Position numbers and translations under genes: made by a program. 64,000 nucleotides of DNA from Blastomonas sp. AAP53 (GTDB taxonomy: Bacteria > Pseudomonadota > Alphaproteobacteria > Sphingomonadales > Sphingomonadaceae): NCBI RefSeq assembly GCF_000331245.1, contig NZ_ANFZ01000006.1, positions 124,001 to 188,000 on the forward strand. Direction: 5' to 3'. Below are positions 44,133-52,748 of the stretch, piece after piece; position 1 is the stretch's first letter; every line of letters begins with the position of its first letter. The notes below the pieces were generated by a model. It did not search any database and had not been told where the DNA came from. It saw only the letters and a program-made list of their open reading frames with translations.

Positions 44133-45038
44133 ATGCGGCTGCATATCGTCCATCGGACATCCTATCACTACGACACACCCATGCCGTATGCACTGCAGCG
44201 GCTGCGGATGATCCCCAAGGATTCCGCCGGGCAGTGCGTCATCCGCTGGAAGACCGATGTCGAGGGCGGCACCAAGCAGGTCGAGTATTTCGACCATCAC
44301 AACAACCATGTCGAACTGTTCAGCTTCAATCCCGATCAGCACGAGGTGGTCATCCACTGCGAAGGCGAGATCGAAACCAGTGATCGCGCCGGGATGGTGG
44401 GGCAGCATGGCGGGTCTGCGCCCTTGTGGTATTTCAAGCGTGAAACCCCGGTCACGCGCGCTGGACCCGGCATTCGCAAGCTGCTGCGCCAGTTCGACGA
44501 CCCCGGCACTGCGCAGGGCGATGCGCCACGGCTGCACGCCTTGTCCGGACTCGTCCGGGGAGCGGTAGCCTATGAGATCGGCCAGACAGGCGCGACGACA
44601 ACCGCAGAAGAGGCGTTGAGCGCAGGGCATGGCGTCTGCCAGGACCACGCGCACCTGTTCATCGCACTGGCGCGGCTGCTGGGCTATCCTGCGCGCTATG
44701 TCAGTGGCTATCTGCTGATGAACGACCGGGTCGATCAGGATGCCGGGCACGGCTGGGCCGAGGTGCATGTCGATGGGCTGGGTTGGGTCGGTTTCGACAT
44801 TTCCAACGGCTATTCGCCCGACGAACGCTATGTCCGCGTTGCCACCGGTCTCGACTATCGCGAAGCCGCGCCGATCGCGGGGATCACGTTCGGACGCGGC
44901 ACCGAGGCGATGACTGTGACCCTGCAGGTGCAGCAGAGCCAGTCACAATCCCAGTCGCAATCGCAAGGCCACCAGTCGCAATCTCAATCCCAGCAGTCGC
45001 AGTCGAATTCCCAGTCGCAGGGCGAGGTGCCGTCGTAG
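44133..45038 (+). CDS. Transglutaminase-like cysteine protease family protein with Gln/Ser-rich tail (Anbu cluster)
   Basis: The 301-residue protein has the bacterial transglutaminase-like N-terminal domain (IVHRTSYHYDTPMPYALQRLRMIP) and the catalytic core with Cys in AGHGVCQDHAHLFIALARLLG near residue 170, His in DAGHGWAEVHVDGLGWVGFD near residue 210 and the following Asp. The last 40 residues are almost only Gln and Ser (QSQSQSQ repeats), unusual for the family and likely disordered. Family members act as peptidases or cross-linkers. No signal peptide is seen. Confidence 0.9.
   Translation: MRLHIVHRTSYHYDTPMPYALQRLRMIPKDSAGQCVIRWKTDVEGGTKQVEYFDHHNNHVELFSFNPDQHEVVIHCEGEIETSDRAGMVGQHGGSAPLWYFKRETPVTRAGPGIRKLLRQFDDPGTAQGDAPRLHALSGLVRGAVAYEIGQTGATTTAEEALSAGHGVCQDHAHLFIALARLLGYPARYVSGYLLMNDRVDQDAGHGWAEVHVDGLGWVGFDISNGYSPDERYVRVATGLDYREAAPIAGITFGRGTEAMTVTLQVQQSQSQSQSQSQGHQSQSQSQQSQSNSQSQGEVPS
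44932..45022 (+). repeat. Degenerate CARTCN hexamer repeat encoding the Gln/Ser tail
   Basis: About fourteen tandem hexamers of the type CAGTCG/CAATCC/CAGTCA encode Gln-Ser dipeptides at the transglutaminase C-terminus, broken by GGCCAC and AATTCC units. The array stays in frame and codon choice varies between copies, so the protein tract, not only the DNA, seems kept. Slipped-strand length change is plausible. Confidence 0.85.
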
Positions 45039-45078
45039 CGGTTTTCCACACCCAAAACCGCAAGCGCACCATTCGGGC

Positions 45079-45107
45079 TTGACCCGTTGTTGCGCATGAC
45101 CCCTTAT
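45079..45107 (+). promoter_or_regulatory. Possible internal promoter of the Anbu protease gene
   Basis: TTGACC (45079-45084), a 17-base spacer and CCTTAT (45102-45107) lie 35 bases before the protease ATG in the 103-base gap after the transglutaminase gene. The -35 match is good and the -10 match weak. It would allow the protease to be made apart from its cluster. Confidence 0.35.
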
Positions 45108-45141
45108 GAACTTCATGCGAACAAAGGGGGAGGACGCTCCT

Positions 45142-45873
45142 ATGACATATTGCGTCGGGATGCGCCTGGACAAAGGGCTGGTGTTCATGTCGGACACCCG
45201 CACCAACTCCGGCGTCGATAATATCAGCACTTTCAAGAAGATGTTCACCTGGGAAAAGCCGGGTGATCGCTACATCACGGTGATGACCGCCGGAAACCTC
45301 GCGACCACTCAGGGCGTCATCAGCGTGCTGGAAGAGCGGACCAAGGCGCCCGCTGAGCGCAAGCCTTCGATCATGGAAGCGCCCACCATGTTCCAGGTCG
45401 CGCGGATCATTGGTGAAACGCTGCGCGACGAGATCAATCGCACCCGGTCGATATCCGGCCAGACCGCCTCGTCCGCCTTCAGCGCGACGATGATCATCGG
45501 TGGCCAGATCAAGGGCATGGATCCGAAATTGTTCATGGTCTATCCCGAAGGCAATTTCATCGAGGCGGGCGACGACACGCCGTTTTTCCAGATTGGCGAG
45601 ACGAAATATGGCCGCCCCATCCTGGTGCGCGCCTATGATCGCGACATGTCGTTCCATGACGCGATCAAGCTGCTGATGGTGTCGTTCGATTCGACCATCA
45701 AGGCCAATCTGTCGGTGGCGCTGCCGCTCGACCTGCAAATCTACGCCTCCAACAGCTTTGCCGGTCGCAACCGCCGAATTCATGCGAGCGACCCCTATTA
45801 CAATCTGATCGCCGACCAGTGGAGCGACGCGCTGAAGACTGCCTTCCATTCGCTGCCCGATTATACCGGCTGA
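45142..45873 (+). CDS. Anbu/BPH proteasome-type protease
   Basis: The 243-residue protein is a 20S proteasome/HslV homologue of the Anbu (ancestral beta subunit) type. It begins MTYCVGMRLDKGLVFMSDTRTNSGVDNISTFKKMF, giving an N-terminal Thr nucleophile after Met removal and the characteristic Asp and Lys of Ntn hydrolases. FSATMIIGGQIKG and LFMVYPEGNFIEAGDDTPFFQIGETKYGRPIL follow. Known Anbu proteins form open helical or ring assemblies; natural substrates are unclear. GGGGGAGG precedes the ATG. Clustering with ATP-grasp, alpha-E and transglutaminase genes is the hallmark of the Anbu locus. Confidence 0.93.
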   Translation: MTYCVGMRLDKGLVFMSDTRTNSGVDNISTFKKMFTWEKPGDRYITVMTAGNLATTQGVISVLEERTKAPAERKPSIMEAPTMFQVARIIGETLRDEINRTRSISGQTASSAFSATMIIGGQIKGMDPKLFMVYPEGNFIEAGDDTPFFQIGETKYGRPILVRAYDRDMSFHDAIKLLMVSFDSTIKANLSVALPLDLQIYASNSFAGRNRRIHASDPYYNLIADQWSDALKTAFHSLPDYTG

Positions 45874-45914
45874 TGGTGCTTGCATGGGGTGACGCGCCGA
45901 CCTAGTTTGGCCGC

Positions 45915-47318
45915 ATGACAAACAAGATGCGCAACACCCTCATTTTTCTGGGCCTTTCCACCGTTCTGGTCGGTGGTGCCGGCTGGTATTTCCTGAGCGG
46001 TGATACGGCCACGCTCGACATCGCCGACGTCAGCGGTCCATCGCCGGTAATCTCTGCGCCGCGCAAGGAAATCATCCCGACGATCAACGTTGCCGACGTG
46101 AAGGTCTGGGGCGAGGGCGAGGCGCCTCAAGCCGCCAAGGGTCTGGCAGTCGCCCGTTTTGCCGACGGGCTCGATCATCCACGATCGATGCTGGTGCTGC
46201 CCAACGGCGATGTGCTGGTGGCAGAAACCAACAGTCCGCCGCGCGAGAACAAGGGCGTCGAAGGCTTTGTCATGCGCATGCTGATGAACAAGGCAGGCGC
46301 GGGCGTGCCCTCTGCGAACCGCATCTCGCTGCTGCGCGACGCCGATGGCGACGGCAAGGCCGAGTCCAAGACCGTCCTGCTCGAAGGGCTGAACTCGCCT
46401 TATGGCATGGTGCTGATCGGCGAGACGCTGTACGTCGCCAACACCGATGCGGTGATGGCCTATCCCTTCACACCCGGCCAGGTCAAGATCACCGCAAAGG
46501 GCCGCAAGATCCTGGACCTGCCTTCGCAGAAACCGAACAACCACTGGACCCGCAACCTGCTCGCCAACGCCGATGGCAGCAAGCTGTATGTCGCGATCGG
46601 CTCTGCAACCAACATCGCGGAAAAAGGGCTGGATGTCGAAAAGGGCCGCGCGCGGATCATCGAATACAATCTGGAAACCGGCAAGAAGCGCGATTTCGCC
46701 GTCGGCCTGCGCAACCCGGTCGGCATCGCCTGGGAACCCAATTCCGATGCGCTGTGGACGGTGGTGAACGAACGCGACATGCTGGGGTCCGATCTTGTGC
46801 CGGATTACATGACCAAGGTGGAAGCGGGCATGCATTTTGGCTGGCCGTGGAATTACTGGGGCGGGTACGAAGACTTCCGCGTTGAGCCTCGCCGTCAGGA
46901 CCTGCGCGAATACACCCGTCGTCCCGATTATGCGCTGGGCAGCCACGTCGCGCCCCTGGGCCTGACGTTCGCCAGCAAGGCGGCATTGGGTGACGGCTTT
47001 GCCAATGGCGCGTTCGTTGCGCTGCACGGCTCGTGGAACCGTAAGCCCGCCGCAGGCTACAAGGTGGTGTTCGTGCCCTTTGGTGCTGATGGACGGCCCG
47101 CCGTCACGCGCGACGTCGAGGGCAAGGTGACGGGCGGTCTGCCGGTCGATGTCCTGTCCGGCTTCCTGGCCAAGGATGGCTCTGCCAAGGGGCGCCCTGC
47201 CGATGTGACGATCGACAGCAAGGGCGCTCTGCTGGTCACCGACGATGTCGCCGGTATCATCTGGCGGGTCCGCAATGAGCAGGCCGGGGCCAAGCCGGTC
47301 GAAACCGCGATGCGCTGA
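45915..47318 (+). CDS. PQQ-type sorbosone/glucose dehydrogenase-like beta-propeller protein
   Basis: The 467-residue protein has an N-terminal membrane anchor or signal (NTLIFLGLSTVLVGGAGWYFL) and a six-bladed propeller of the L-sorbosone dehydrogenase/sGDH family: ADGLDHPRSMLVLPNGDVLVAETN near residue 85, LNSPYGMVLIGETLYVANTD, IAWEPNSDALWTVVNERDMLG, HVAPLGLTFASKAALGDGFANGAFVALHGSWNR and KGALLVTDDVAGIIWRV. It likely oxidises sugars or aldehydes in the periplasm with PQQ; no PQQ synthesis gene is in the window. Confidence 0.88.
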   Translation: MTNKMRNTLIFLGLSTVLVGGAGWYFLSGDTATLDIADVSGPSPVISAPRKEIIPTINVADVKVWGEGEAPQAAKGLAVARFADGLDHPRSMLVLPNGDVLVAETNSPPRENKGVEGFVMRMLMNKAGAGVPSANRISLLRDADGDGKAESKTVLLEGLNSPYGMVLIGETLYVANTDAVMAYPFTPGQVKITAKGRKILDLPSQKPNNHWTRNLLANADGSKLYVAIGSATNIAEKGLDVEKGRARIIEYNLETGKKRDFAVGLRNPVGIAWEPNSDALWTVVNERDMLGSDLVPDYMTKVEAGMHFGWPWNYWGGYEDFRVEPRRQDLREYTRRPDYALGSHVAPLGLTFASKAALGDGFANGAFVALHGSWNRKPAAGYKVVFVPFGADGRPAVTRDVEGKVTGGLPVDVLSGFLAKDGSAKGRPADVTIDSKGALLVTDDVAGIIWRVRNEQAGAKPVETAMR

Positions 47319-47409
47319 CGGGTGAGATCCCGCGCTCCACCAGAGCGATATCGGGAGCATTTGCACGTCAATTCAGGAACTTCCCGCAAATCTTGCGCGT
47401 ATATTGCGT

Positions 47410-47646
47410 ATGAGCAAGACACACGAAACCACACCGCCCACGACCGATCAGTCACGACTGGCTGAAAAGGCGCTGAAACTGAAGCAGCAGGACGAGCAGC
47501 GCGAAGATCCAGAGTATCTCGCGCGTCAGACCGATACCCCCGACGAGGGCAGGATCGACGAACCGAGCGATCACAATCCTCCGATGGGCGCGTTCGACGC
47601 CGAGGGGCAACGCCCCGTGCTCGAACGCTCCAGAAAGGTGAGGTGA
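47410..47646 (+). CDS. Small acidic hydrophilic protein of unknown function
   Basis: The 78-residue protein (starting MSKTHETTPPTTDQSRLAEK) is rich in Glu, Asp, Arg, Gln and Pro, with one helical stretch (RLAEKALKLKQQDEQREDPEYLAR) and otherwise looks disordered. I do not recognise it. A GTGA overlap and AAAGG at its end lead into the HPF-like gene, suggesting co-translation. A TTG six bases upstream is an unlikely alternative start. Confidence 0.65.
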   Translation: MSKTHETTPPTTDQSRLAEKALKLKQQDEQREDPEYLARQTDTPDEGRIDEPSDHNPPMGAFDAEGQRPVLERSRKVR

Positions 47647-47651
47647 TCGAC

Positions 47652-47966
47652 ATGCTGGTACAGTTCAACACCGACAACCGCATCACCGGCGACGAGGCCT
47701 TGGCCGCGCAAGCCGAGGAGATCGTCACATCGCGCCTCAACCGCTTTTCCAGCCGGTTGACGCGCGTGGAAATTCACGTGGCCGACGTCAACGGGCCACG
47801 CGGTGGTAGCGACGATATTGTTTGCACGCTCGAAGCGCGCCCCGAGGGTGGCAAGCCCGTCACCGTCAAGGGCAATGGCGGCCAGGTGGACGCAGCGCTT
47901 CGGGATGCTGCCGACAAGATGCAGGCGCTGCTCGACACCCATTTCGGCAAGCTCCGCACGCACTGA
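47652..47966 (+). CDS. Short HPF/RaiA family ribosome-associated protein
   Basis: The 104-residue protein has the HPF/YfiA fold: LVQFNTDNRITGDEALAAQAEEIVTSRLNRFSSRLTRVEIHVADVNGPRGG, then DIVCTLEARPEGGKPVTVKGNGGQVDAALRDAADKMQALLDTHFGKL. It is a short form without the C-terminal dimerisation domain of long HPF, so it may be an additional ribosome-binding factor rather than the 100S-forming one. AAAGG lies nine bases before the ATG; a GTG nine bases upstream overlaps the preceding stop. Confidence 0.82.
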   Translation: MLVQFNTDNRITGDEALAAQAEEIVTSRLNRFSSRLTRVEIHVADVNGPRGGSDDIVCTLEARPEGGKPVTVKGNGGQVDAALRDAADKMQALLDTHFGKLRTH

Positions 47967-47988
47967 TCTGCGTTCCAGAATCGAAAAC

Positions 47989-48021
47989 GCCCGCTGTCAC
48001 GGCAATGACAGCGGGCATTTT
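47989..48021. terminator. Bidirectional terminator between HPF-like and M13 peptidase genes
   Basis: GCCCGCTGTCA (47989-47999) and TGACAGCGGGC (48006-48016) form a perfect 11-bp stem with a 6-base loop. ATTTTTG follows on the plus strand and GTTTTCG on the minus strand, so it can end both converging transcripts. Confidence 0.93.
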
Positions 48022-48038
48022 TGCGTTCGTGGCTGGGG

Positions 48039-50240
48039 TTACCAGATGCGGATGCGCTTTTCCGGCGGCAGGTACAGGTCATCACCCGGCTGGACGTTGA
48101 ACGCCTTGTACCACTCGTCGAAATTACGGACGGTGCCGTTGGCGCGGTAGTTGGCGGGGGAGTGCGAGTCCGTCTGCAGCTGCTGGCGGAGGAACTCCTC
48201 GCGTGACTTGTTGCGCCATACCTGCGCCCAGGCCATGAAGAAGCGCTGGTCGCCGGTCATGCCGTCGATCACCTTGTCTTCCTTGCCGTTCAGGTGGATC
48301 TTGTACGCGCGGTACGCCATCGAAAGACCGCCGACATCGCCGATATTCTCGCCCAGCGTCAGAGCGCCGTTGACGCAGGTCTTGCCGTCATCGAGCGGGC
48401 ACAATGCGCCGTACTGCGCCACCAGAGCGCTGGTGAGCTTCTTGAAATTGGCCTGATCTTCCGGCGTCCACCAGTCACGCAGCACGCCGTCGCCGTCCGA
48501 TTTCGATCCCTGATCGTCAAAGCCATGGCCCATTTCGTGGCCGATGACCCCGCCGATCGCACCATAGTTCACCGCCGGGTCCGCCGTCAGGTTGAAGAAT
48601 GGCGGCTGCAGAATGGCAGCGGGGAAGACGATCTCGTTGCGTGGCGGCGAATAATAGGCGTTCACCGTCTGCGGCAGCATGAACCATTCGGTCTTGTCGA
48701 TCGGCTTGCCCAGCTTCGAGATGTTGTCCTTATAGCCCCAGGTCGTGGCTGCGATCACGTTGTCGAGTGCCTTGCCCGGCGCGATCGTCAGATTGTCATA
48801 GGTTTCGAACTTTTCGGTATAGCCGATCTTGGGTGTGAACTTGGCGAGCTTGTCGCGCGCCTCGACCTTGGTGGCATCGCCCATCCAGGTGATGTCGTCG
48901 AGGTTCGCCGCCATCGCCTTGCGCAGGTTGCCGACCAGCTCATCCATCGCCGCCTTGTTTTCAGCCGGGAAATAGCGGTCTGCGTAGATCTTGCCGACGA
49001 TTTCGCCCATCGTGCCTTCGACTGCGGCCACCCCACGCTGCCAGCGCTCGCGCTGCTTCTGCTGGCCGCCCAGCACCTTGCCGTAAAAGGCAAAGTTGGC
49101 CTGATCGATGTCCGAAGGCAGCACGCTGGCATTGCTGGACAGGAAGCCGGCCGCCAGCCAGGCCTGCCACGCCTCGATCGGCGCTGTGTTGGCAAGCTGG
49201 AACAGACCGCCAATGCCGCTGCCCAGCTTGGCTGCCTGTTCGGGCGTCAGCTTCTCTGCGGCGAGCTCTTCTGCCGTCGGGGTGAGCTGACGGACGACGA
49301 AGTCCTGTTGGCCATCGACTCCGATCGCCTTGATGAACGTCTCCACCGGGAAGCCGCCGCCCAGAGCGACCATCTCGGCCTTGGTCATCTTGTTGTAGGT
49401 CAGATTGCGGTTGCGGCCGACGGCGCGATCCCAGTGCGCGGTCGCGATCGCCTTCTCCAGGTCATAGACCGTCTGTGCGGTCGCTGCCGGATCGGCATAG
49501 CCTGCCTTGCCCATCAGGAAGGTCAGGTACTGCATGTAGCCAGCGCGGATCTTCTGGTTCGCTTCGCTGTCGACCAGATAATAATCGCGGTCGGGCAGGC
49601 CAAGGCCCGCCTGGGTCACCTGGAAGATGTAGGTATCGGTCTGCTTGGAGTCGATGTCGACAAATCCGGCCACCGGGCTGCGGAAACCGGGGGTGCCGAA
49701 CAGCTTGGCCAGGTCTTCGCGGGTCTTGGCAGCCTTGATCTTGTCGAGATACGGCTGGGCAGGGGCCAGGCCCGCTGCGTCGATGGCGGCGGTATCGAGA
49801 TAGGCGTTGTAGAACGCGGCCACCTTGCCGGCGCCGGTCTTCGGGTCGGGCTTGGTCGCTGCCAGCTCGTCGATGATCTTGCGCACGCGCTGTTCGGACT
49901 TTTCCGCCAGCAGCGTGAACGCGCCATAGCGGGTGCGGTCGGCGGGCATTTCGAAGCTGTCGAGCCACTTGCCGTTGACATAGGCATAGAAGTCATCGCC
50001 CGGCTTGACGGCAGGATTCATCAGCGTGGTGTCGATGCCCCAGCTGCCCCAGTAATCGCGCGCGGTGGTGGTAATGCCCTCGGCGTCGGGCGTGCCGGCC
50101 ATTGAGGCGTCGCCCGGCGCTTCGCCGTCCTCGATCAGCAGATCGATGTCGCGCGTCTGGCCCTCGGGCGCTTGTGCGCCAGCAGGCACCGTCGCCAGCG
50201 CGATCAGCGCCGCCGATGCAAACAGGATATTCTTGACCAT
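48039..50240 (-). CDS. M13 family metallopeptidase (neprilysin-like, PepO type)
   Basis: The 733-residue protein has a signal peptide (MVKNILFASAALIALATVPAGAQA), the M13 N-terminal domain (about 70-450) and the peptidase domain with the zinc motif GGVIGHEMGHGFDDQGSKSDG near residue 560. The third ligand region is LTLGENIGDVGGLSMAYRAYK, and it ends in the family terminus DDLYLPPEKRIRIW. It is a periplasmic zinc endopeptidase of small peptides. GGGGAGCT lies before the ATG. It is the only gene on this transcript. Confidence 0.95.
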   Translation of the reverse strand: MVKNILFASAALIALATVPAGAQAPEGQTRDIDLLIEDGEAPGDASMAGTPDAEGITTTARDYWGSWGIDTTLMNPAVKPGDDFYAYVNGKWLDSFEMPADRTRYGAFTLLAEKSEQRVRKIIDELAATKPDPKTGAGKVAAFYNAYLDTAAIDAAGLAPAQPYLDKIKAAKTREDLAKLFGTPGFRSPVAGFVDIDSKQTDTYIFQVTQAGLGLPDRDYYLVDSEANQKIRAGYMQYLTFLMGKAGYADPAATAQTVYDLEKAIATAHWDRAVGRNRNLTYNKMTKAEMVALGGGFPVETFIKAIGVDGQQDFVVRQLTPTAEELAAEKLTPEQAAKLGSGIGGLFQLANTAPIEAWQAWLAAGFLSSNASVLPSDIDQANFAFYGKVLGGQQKQRERWQRGVAAVEGTMGEIVGKIYADRYFPAENKAAMDELVGNLRKAMAANLDDITWMGDATKVEARDKLAKFTPKIGYTEKFETYDNLTIAPGKALDNVIAATTWGYKDNISKLGKPIDKTEWFMLPQTVNAYYSPPRNEIVFPAAILQPPFFNLTADPAVNYGAIGGVIGHEMGHGFDDQGSKSDGDGVLRDWWTPEDQANFKKLTSALVAQYGALCPLDDGKTCVNGALTLGENIGDVGGLSMAYRAYKIHLNGKEDKVIDGMTGDQRFFMAWAQVWRNKSREEFLRQQLQTDSHSPANYRANGTVRNFDEWYKAFNVQPGDDLYLPPEKRIRIW

Positions 50241-50404
50241 CTGTAGCTCCCCGGATGTCAGTTTTGGCCCGCAACCGTGCGGACAGTCGCCTTGGTTCCC
50301 GCGCGATCGCGGGCGGCGACGATGCTGACAGCCTAAGGGGGCGCCTGTGCACCTGCAAAGCTTTTCGGCAGGCGACAGGCTCCCGTCGACAAACGGCGTG
50401 ATGG

Positions 50405-52090
50405 TTAAACGTCTGAGTTCTCTGCAGAGGGGCTCCAGCGTGACCAGCCGGGTTCGCAGATCGTCCTGCGGCCGGGCAGGACGCAGCGGCTCTCGGTTCC
50501 GGCCAGTTCCATCGACTGCTCACGGATGGTCCGCATCGCGTGCCAGTTCGATGTCGCCCGCTCCTGCGTCAGGTTGACGGTCATATAGCCGCGGCTGCCG
50601 GTGTCCGCCCATTTGAGCTGCGAATTGCCGCGCATCAGCGCGCCTGCCACATCCTTGGGCGCGATGGTCGGGGCATAAGCTTCAAAGCCAGGCGATGTGA
50701 CCGCATGCCCTGCAAACTCGACGCCTGCAGGCTTGCCATCGGCGCTCAGATCGAAGCCCCAGCCGTTGTGGCTGTCGCCCGACAGGACCACAAGATCGGC
50801 GTCCGCTGCCTGGGCCGACTTGAGCAGGGCTTCGCGCTGGACCGGATAGCCGTCCCAGGCGTCCATGTTGAACGGCAGGCCTGCCTTGCTGGCGGCAAGC
50901 CCTGCCGCAGAGCGCGTACGCACGATCTGCGGCGCATCCTTGGGCACCCAGTCTGCGGTTTCGACCGGCAGCTTGAGCGAGCCCATCACGCATTGCTGGG
51001 CCCAGACCTGCCAGCGCGTGCCCGATGCCTTCGACGCCTTGAACTGTTCGCCCAGCCAGCGCGCCTGATCGTCCCCCAGCATGCGGCGCTCAGGGTTCAC
51101 CCAGGTCTCATCGCGAAATTTGGCCAGTGCGGCTGCCAGGTCCCCACCGCCGGCGAAGGCCTCGGCGAGTTCGGCCGGCTTGTCGCGGCCGGACAGGCGG
51201 CTTTCGGTGCGGATGATCGTGGCGAGGTTGCCGATCTGGTAGCTGCTCCACAGCGCGTCGCCGGGCATCAGGTCGGCCACCGGCATCCATTCGCGATAGA
51301 CCTGTTCGGCGATCCGGCGGCGGGTGGCGTAATCGCCTTCGCTCGCATCCTGATGGTTCTGCGCGCCGCCCTTCCAGGCATCATTCGCGATCTCGTGATC
51401 GTCCCACATCGCGATCATCGGCACGCTCTGGTGCAGAGCTTGCAGATCGGGGTCGAGCCGGTAGCTTGCGTACCGCAGGCGATAATCGGCGAGCGTGACC
51501 ATCTCGTGATCGGGCTGCACCATCCGTCCGGCCAGCGCCTGCGCGCGGGTCGGGTAAACATCGGGCCCGTATTCATAAATATAGTCGCCCAGATGCAGCG
51601 CGAGATCGATGTCCTTGCGCGCGGCGGCATGGCCATAAGCGTTGAACCAGCCGAAGGGCAGGTTGGAACACGAGAAGACGCCCAGGTTGAACGCCTTCGT
51701 CTCACCCTTGGGCAGCGTGCGCGTGCGGCCGACAGGAGACTTGGTGCCATCTGCAGCGACGAAGCGATAGAAATACCAGCTGTCGGGCTTCAACCCGGCG
51801 ACCGTCAGCTTGGCGATATGGTCGCGTGCGCCGCTGGCGGTGACGGAACCGCCCGCCTGCGGCTTGGTGAAATCCGGTGTCGCCGAAAGTTCGGCGGTGA
51901 GGCGGGTGTCATTGTCGGCGACATAGCGCGTCCACAGCAGCACCGATTCGGCGCTCGGCTCGCCGCTTGCCACCCCATGCGAAAAGCCCCGCGCTGATGC
52001 GAAAGCCAGCGCCGCTCCCGGGATCGAAAGTGCGGCCAGGCCGAATGTGCCAGCCTTGATCAGCAGCCTGCGGTCGATCGTCATTGTCAT
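50405..52090 (-). CDS. phoD: Alkaline phosphatase D family protein, Tat-exported
   Basis: The 561-residue protein has a twin-arginine signal (DRRLLIKAGTFGLAALSIPGAALA) and the PhoD N-terminal domain (FSHGVASGEPSAESVLLWTRY). The metallophosphatase core shows GVFSCSNLPFGWFNAYGHAAAR, LHLGDYIYEYG, MIAMWDDHEIANDAWKGG and VVLSGDSHNGWGFDL, residues that bind iron and calcium. It is a periplasmic phosphodiesterase or monoesterase that releases phosphate from organic sources. GGAGGGG precedes the ATG at 52090. A Pho-box-like sequence lies about 110 bases upstream, so induction by PhoB at phosphate starvation is likely. Confidence 0.94.
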   Translation of the reverse strand: MTMTIDRRLLIKAGTFGLAALSIPGAALAFASARGFSHGVASGEPSAESVLLWTRYVADNDTRLTAELSATPDFTKPQAGGSVTASGARDHIAKLTVAGLKPDSWYFYRFVAADGTKSPVGRTRTLPKGETKAFNLGVFSCSNLPFGWFNAYGHAAARKDIDLALHLGDYIYEYGPDVYPTRAQALAGRMVQPDHEMVTLADYRLRYASYRLDPDLQALHQSVPMIAMWDDHEIANDAWKGGAQNHQDASEGDYATRRRIAEQVYREWMPVADLMPGDALWSSYQIGNLATIIRTESRLSGRDKPAELAEAFAGGGDLAAALAKFRDETWVNPERRMLGDDQARWLGEQFKASKASGTRWQVWAQQCVMGSLKLPVETADWVPKDAPQIVRTRSAAGLAASKAGLPFNMDAWDGYPVQREALLKSAQAADADLVVLSGDSHNGWGFDLSADGKPAGVEFAGHAVTSPGFEAYAPTIAPKDVAGALMRGNSQLKWADTGSRGYMTVNLTQERATSNWHAMRTIREQSMELAGTESRCVLPGRRTICEPGWSRWSPSAENSDV

Positions 52091-52198
52091 GGGTGCCCCC
52101 CTCCTTGAGGAAATTTCTGTTTTGCACATCGGACAGCGCGGGGGCCTTTTGGTCAAGGCCGATGTCGGGCGTGTGACAATCAGGCCAAAAATGTGATA

Positions 52199-52237
52199 AT
52201 TACAGAAATATGACATTCAGGCGTAAGATATATGACA
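52199..52237 (-). promoter_or_regulatory. Pho-box-like PhoB site of the PhoD-like gene
   Basis: On the minus strand, TGTCATATATC is followed one unit later by TGTCATATTTC and then TGTAAT. GTCA half-sites lie exactly 22 bp apart, and TGTCAT-N5-TGTAAT has the 11-bp spacing of the classical Pho box (TGTCAT-N5-TGTCAT). The site is well placed upstream of a phosphatase gene. Confidence 0.72.
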
Positions 52238-52253
52238 TTTGCATTGCCAGGAC

Positions 52254-52270
52254 TGTCACACAAGTGTAGC
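52254..52270 (+). promoter_or_regulatory. Weaker Pho-box-like site of the small helical protein gene
   Basis: TGTCAC-ACAAG-TGTAGC shows two TGT-led half-sites 11 bp apart, oriented toward the plus-strand gene at 52306. It lies back to back with the stronger phoD site, as in a divergent PhoB-controlled pair, but the second half-site matches poorly. Confidence 0.4.
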
Positions 52271-52305
52271 ATTTCTCCTGTCACCAACAGAAAGGACATG
52301 CCGAC

Positions 52306-52716
52306 ATGAGCACCAAAGTTATCGCAATCGCGGCCCTGGCCGCCCTCGGTATGGCTGCTCCGGGCGTTGCCCAGCCTGTGCAGAACCGGGCGGCGGCGAC
52401 CGAAATCGGCTATGCGGATGGCGCCCTGGGGTTTGCCGCGCTGATGAAGGGCAATTATCCGGTCGCGCTCGAACAAATGCAGGCCGCTGAAAAACAGGTT
52501 TCTCCGGCTGCCCGCCGTGATCCCGCAAGGTTGATCAACATGGGTCTGGCCTATGCCAAGATGGGCGATATTGCCTCGGCCCGTAGCCACTATCAGGCTG
52601 CGATCGGTGCAGAGCGTTCGTTTGATCTCATCCTCGCCGATGGGCGCGTCATGGACAGCCGTGTGGCGGCACGTCATGCGCTGCGCCGTCTCGACCAGGG
52701 CTATGCCAGCCGCTGA
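52306..52716 (+). CDS. Secreted tetratricopeptide-like protein
   Basis: The 136-residue protein has a signal peptide (MSTKVIAIAALAALGMAAPGVAQ, about 23 residues). A helical repeat-like part follows: IGYADGALGFAALMKGNYPVALEQMQAAEKQ, then PARLINMGLAYAKMGDIASARSHYQAAIGAERS, which matches a TPR hairpin. TPR proteins bind partner proteins; its partner is unknown. AAAGGACATGCC precedes the ATG. It is divergent from the PhoD-like gene across a Pho-box-bearing promoter region and has its own terminator. Confidence 0.8.
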   Translation: MSTKVIAIAALAALGMAAPGVAQPVQNRAAATEIGYADGALGFAALMKGNYPVALEQMQAAEKQVSPAARRDPARLINMGLAYAKMGDIASARSHYQAAIGAERSFDLILADGRVMDSRVAARHALRRLDQGYASR

Positions 52717-52748
52717 CGGCCAGGCCTGCTCCTCTTCACGTTCTGCTG

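Noticed and set aside
44932-45022. Tandem repeats as a CRISPR-like array
   Set aside because: The units are six bases, in frame within a gene, with no spacers and no cas genes.
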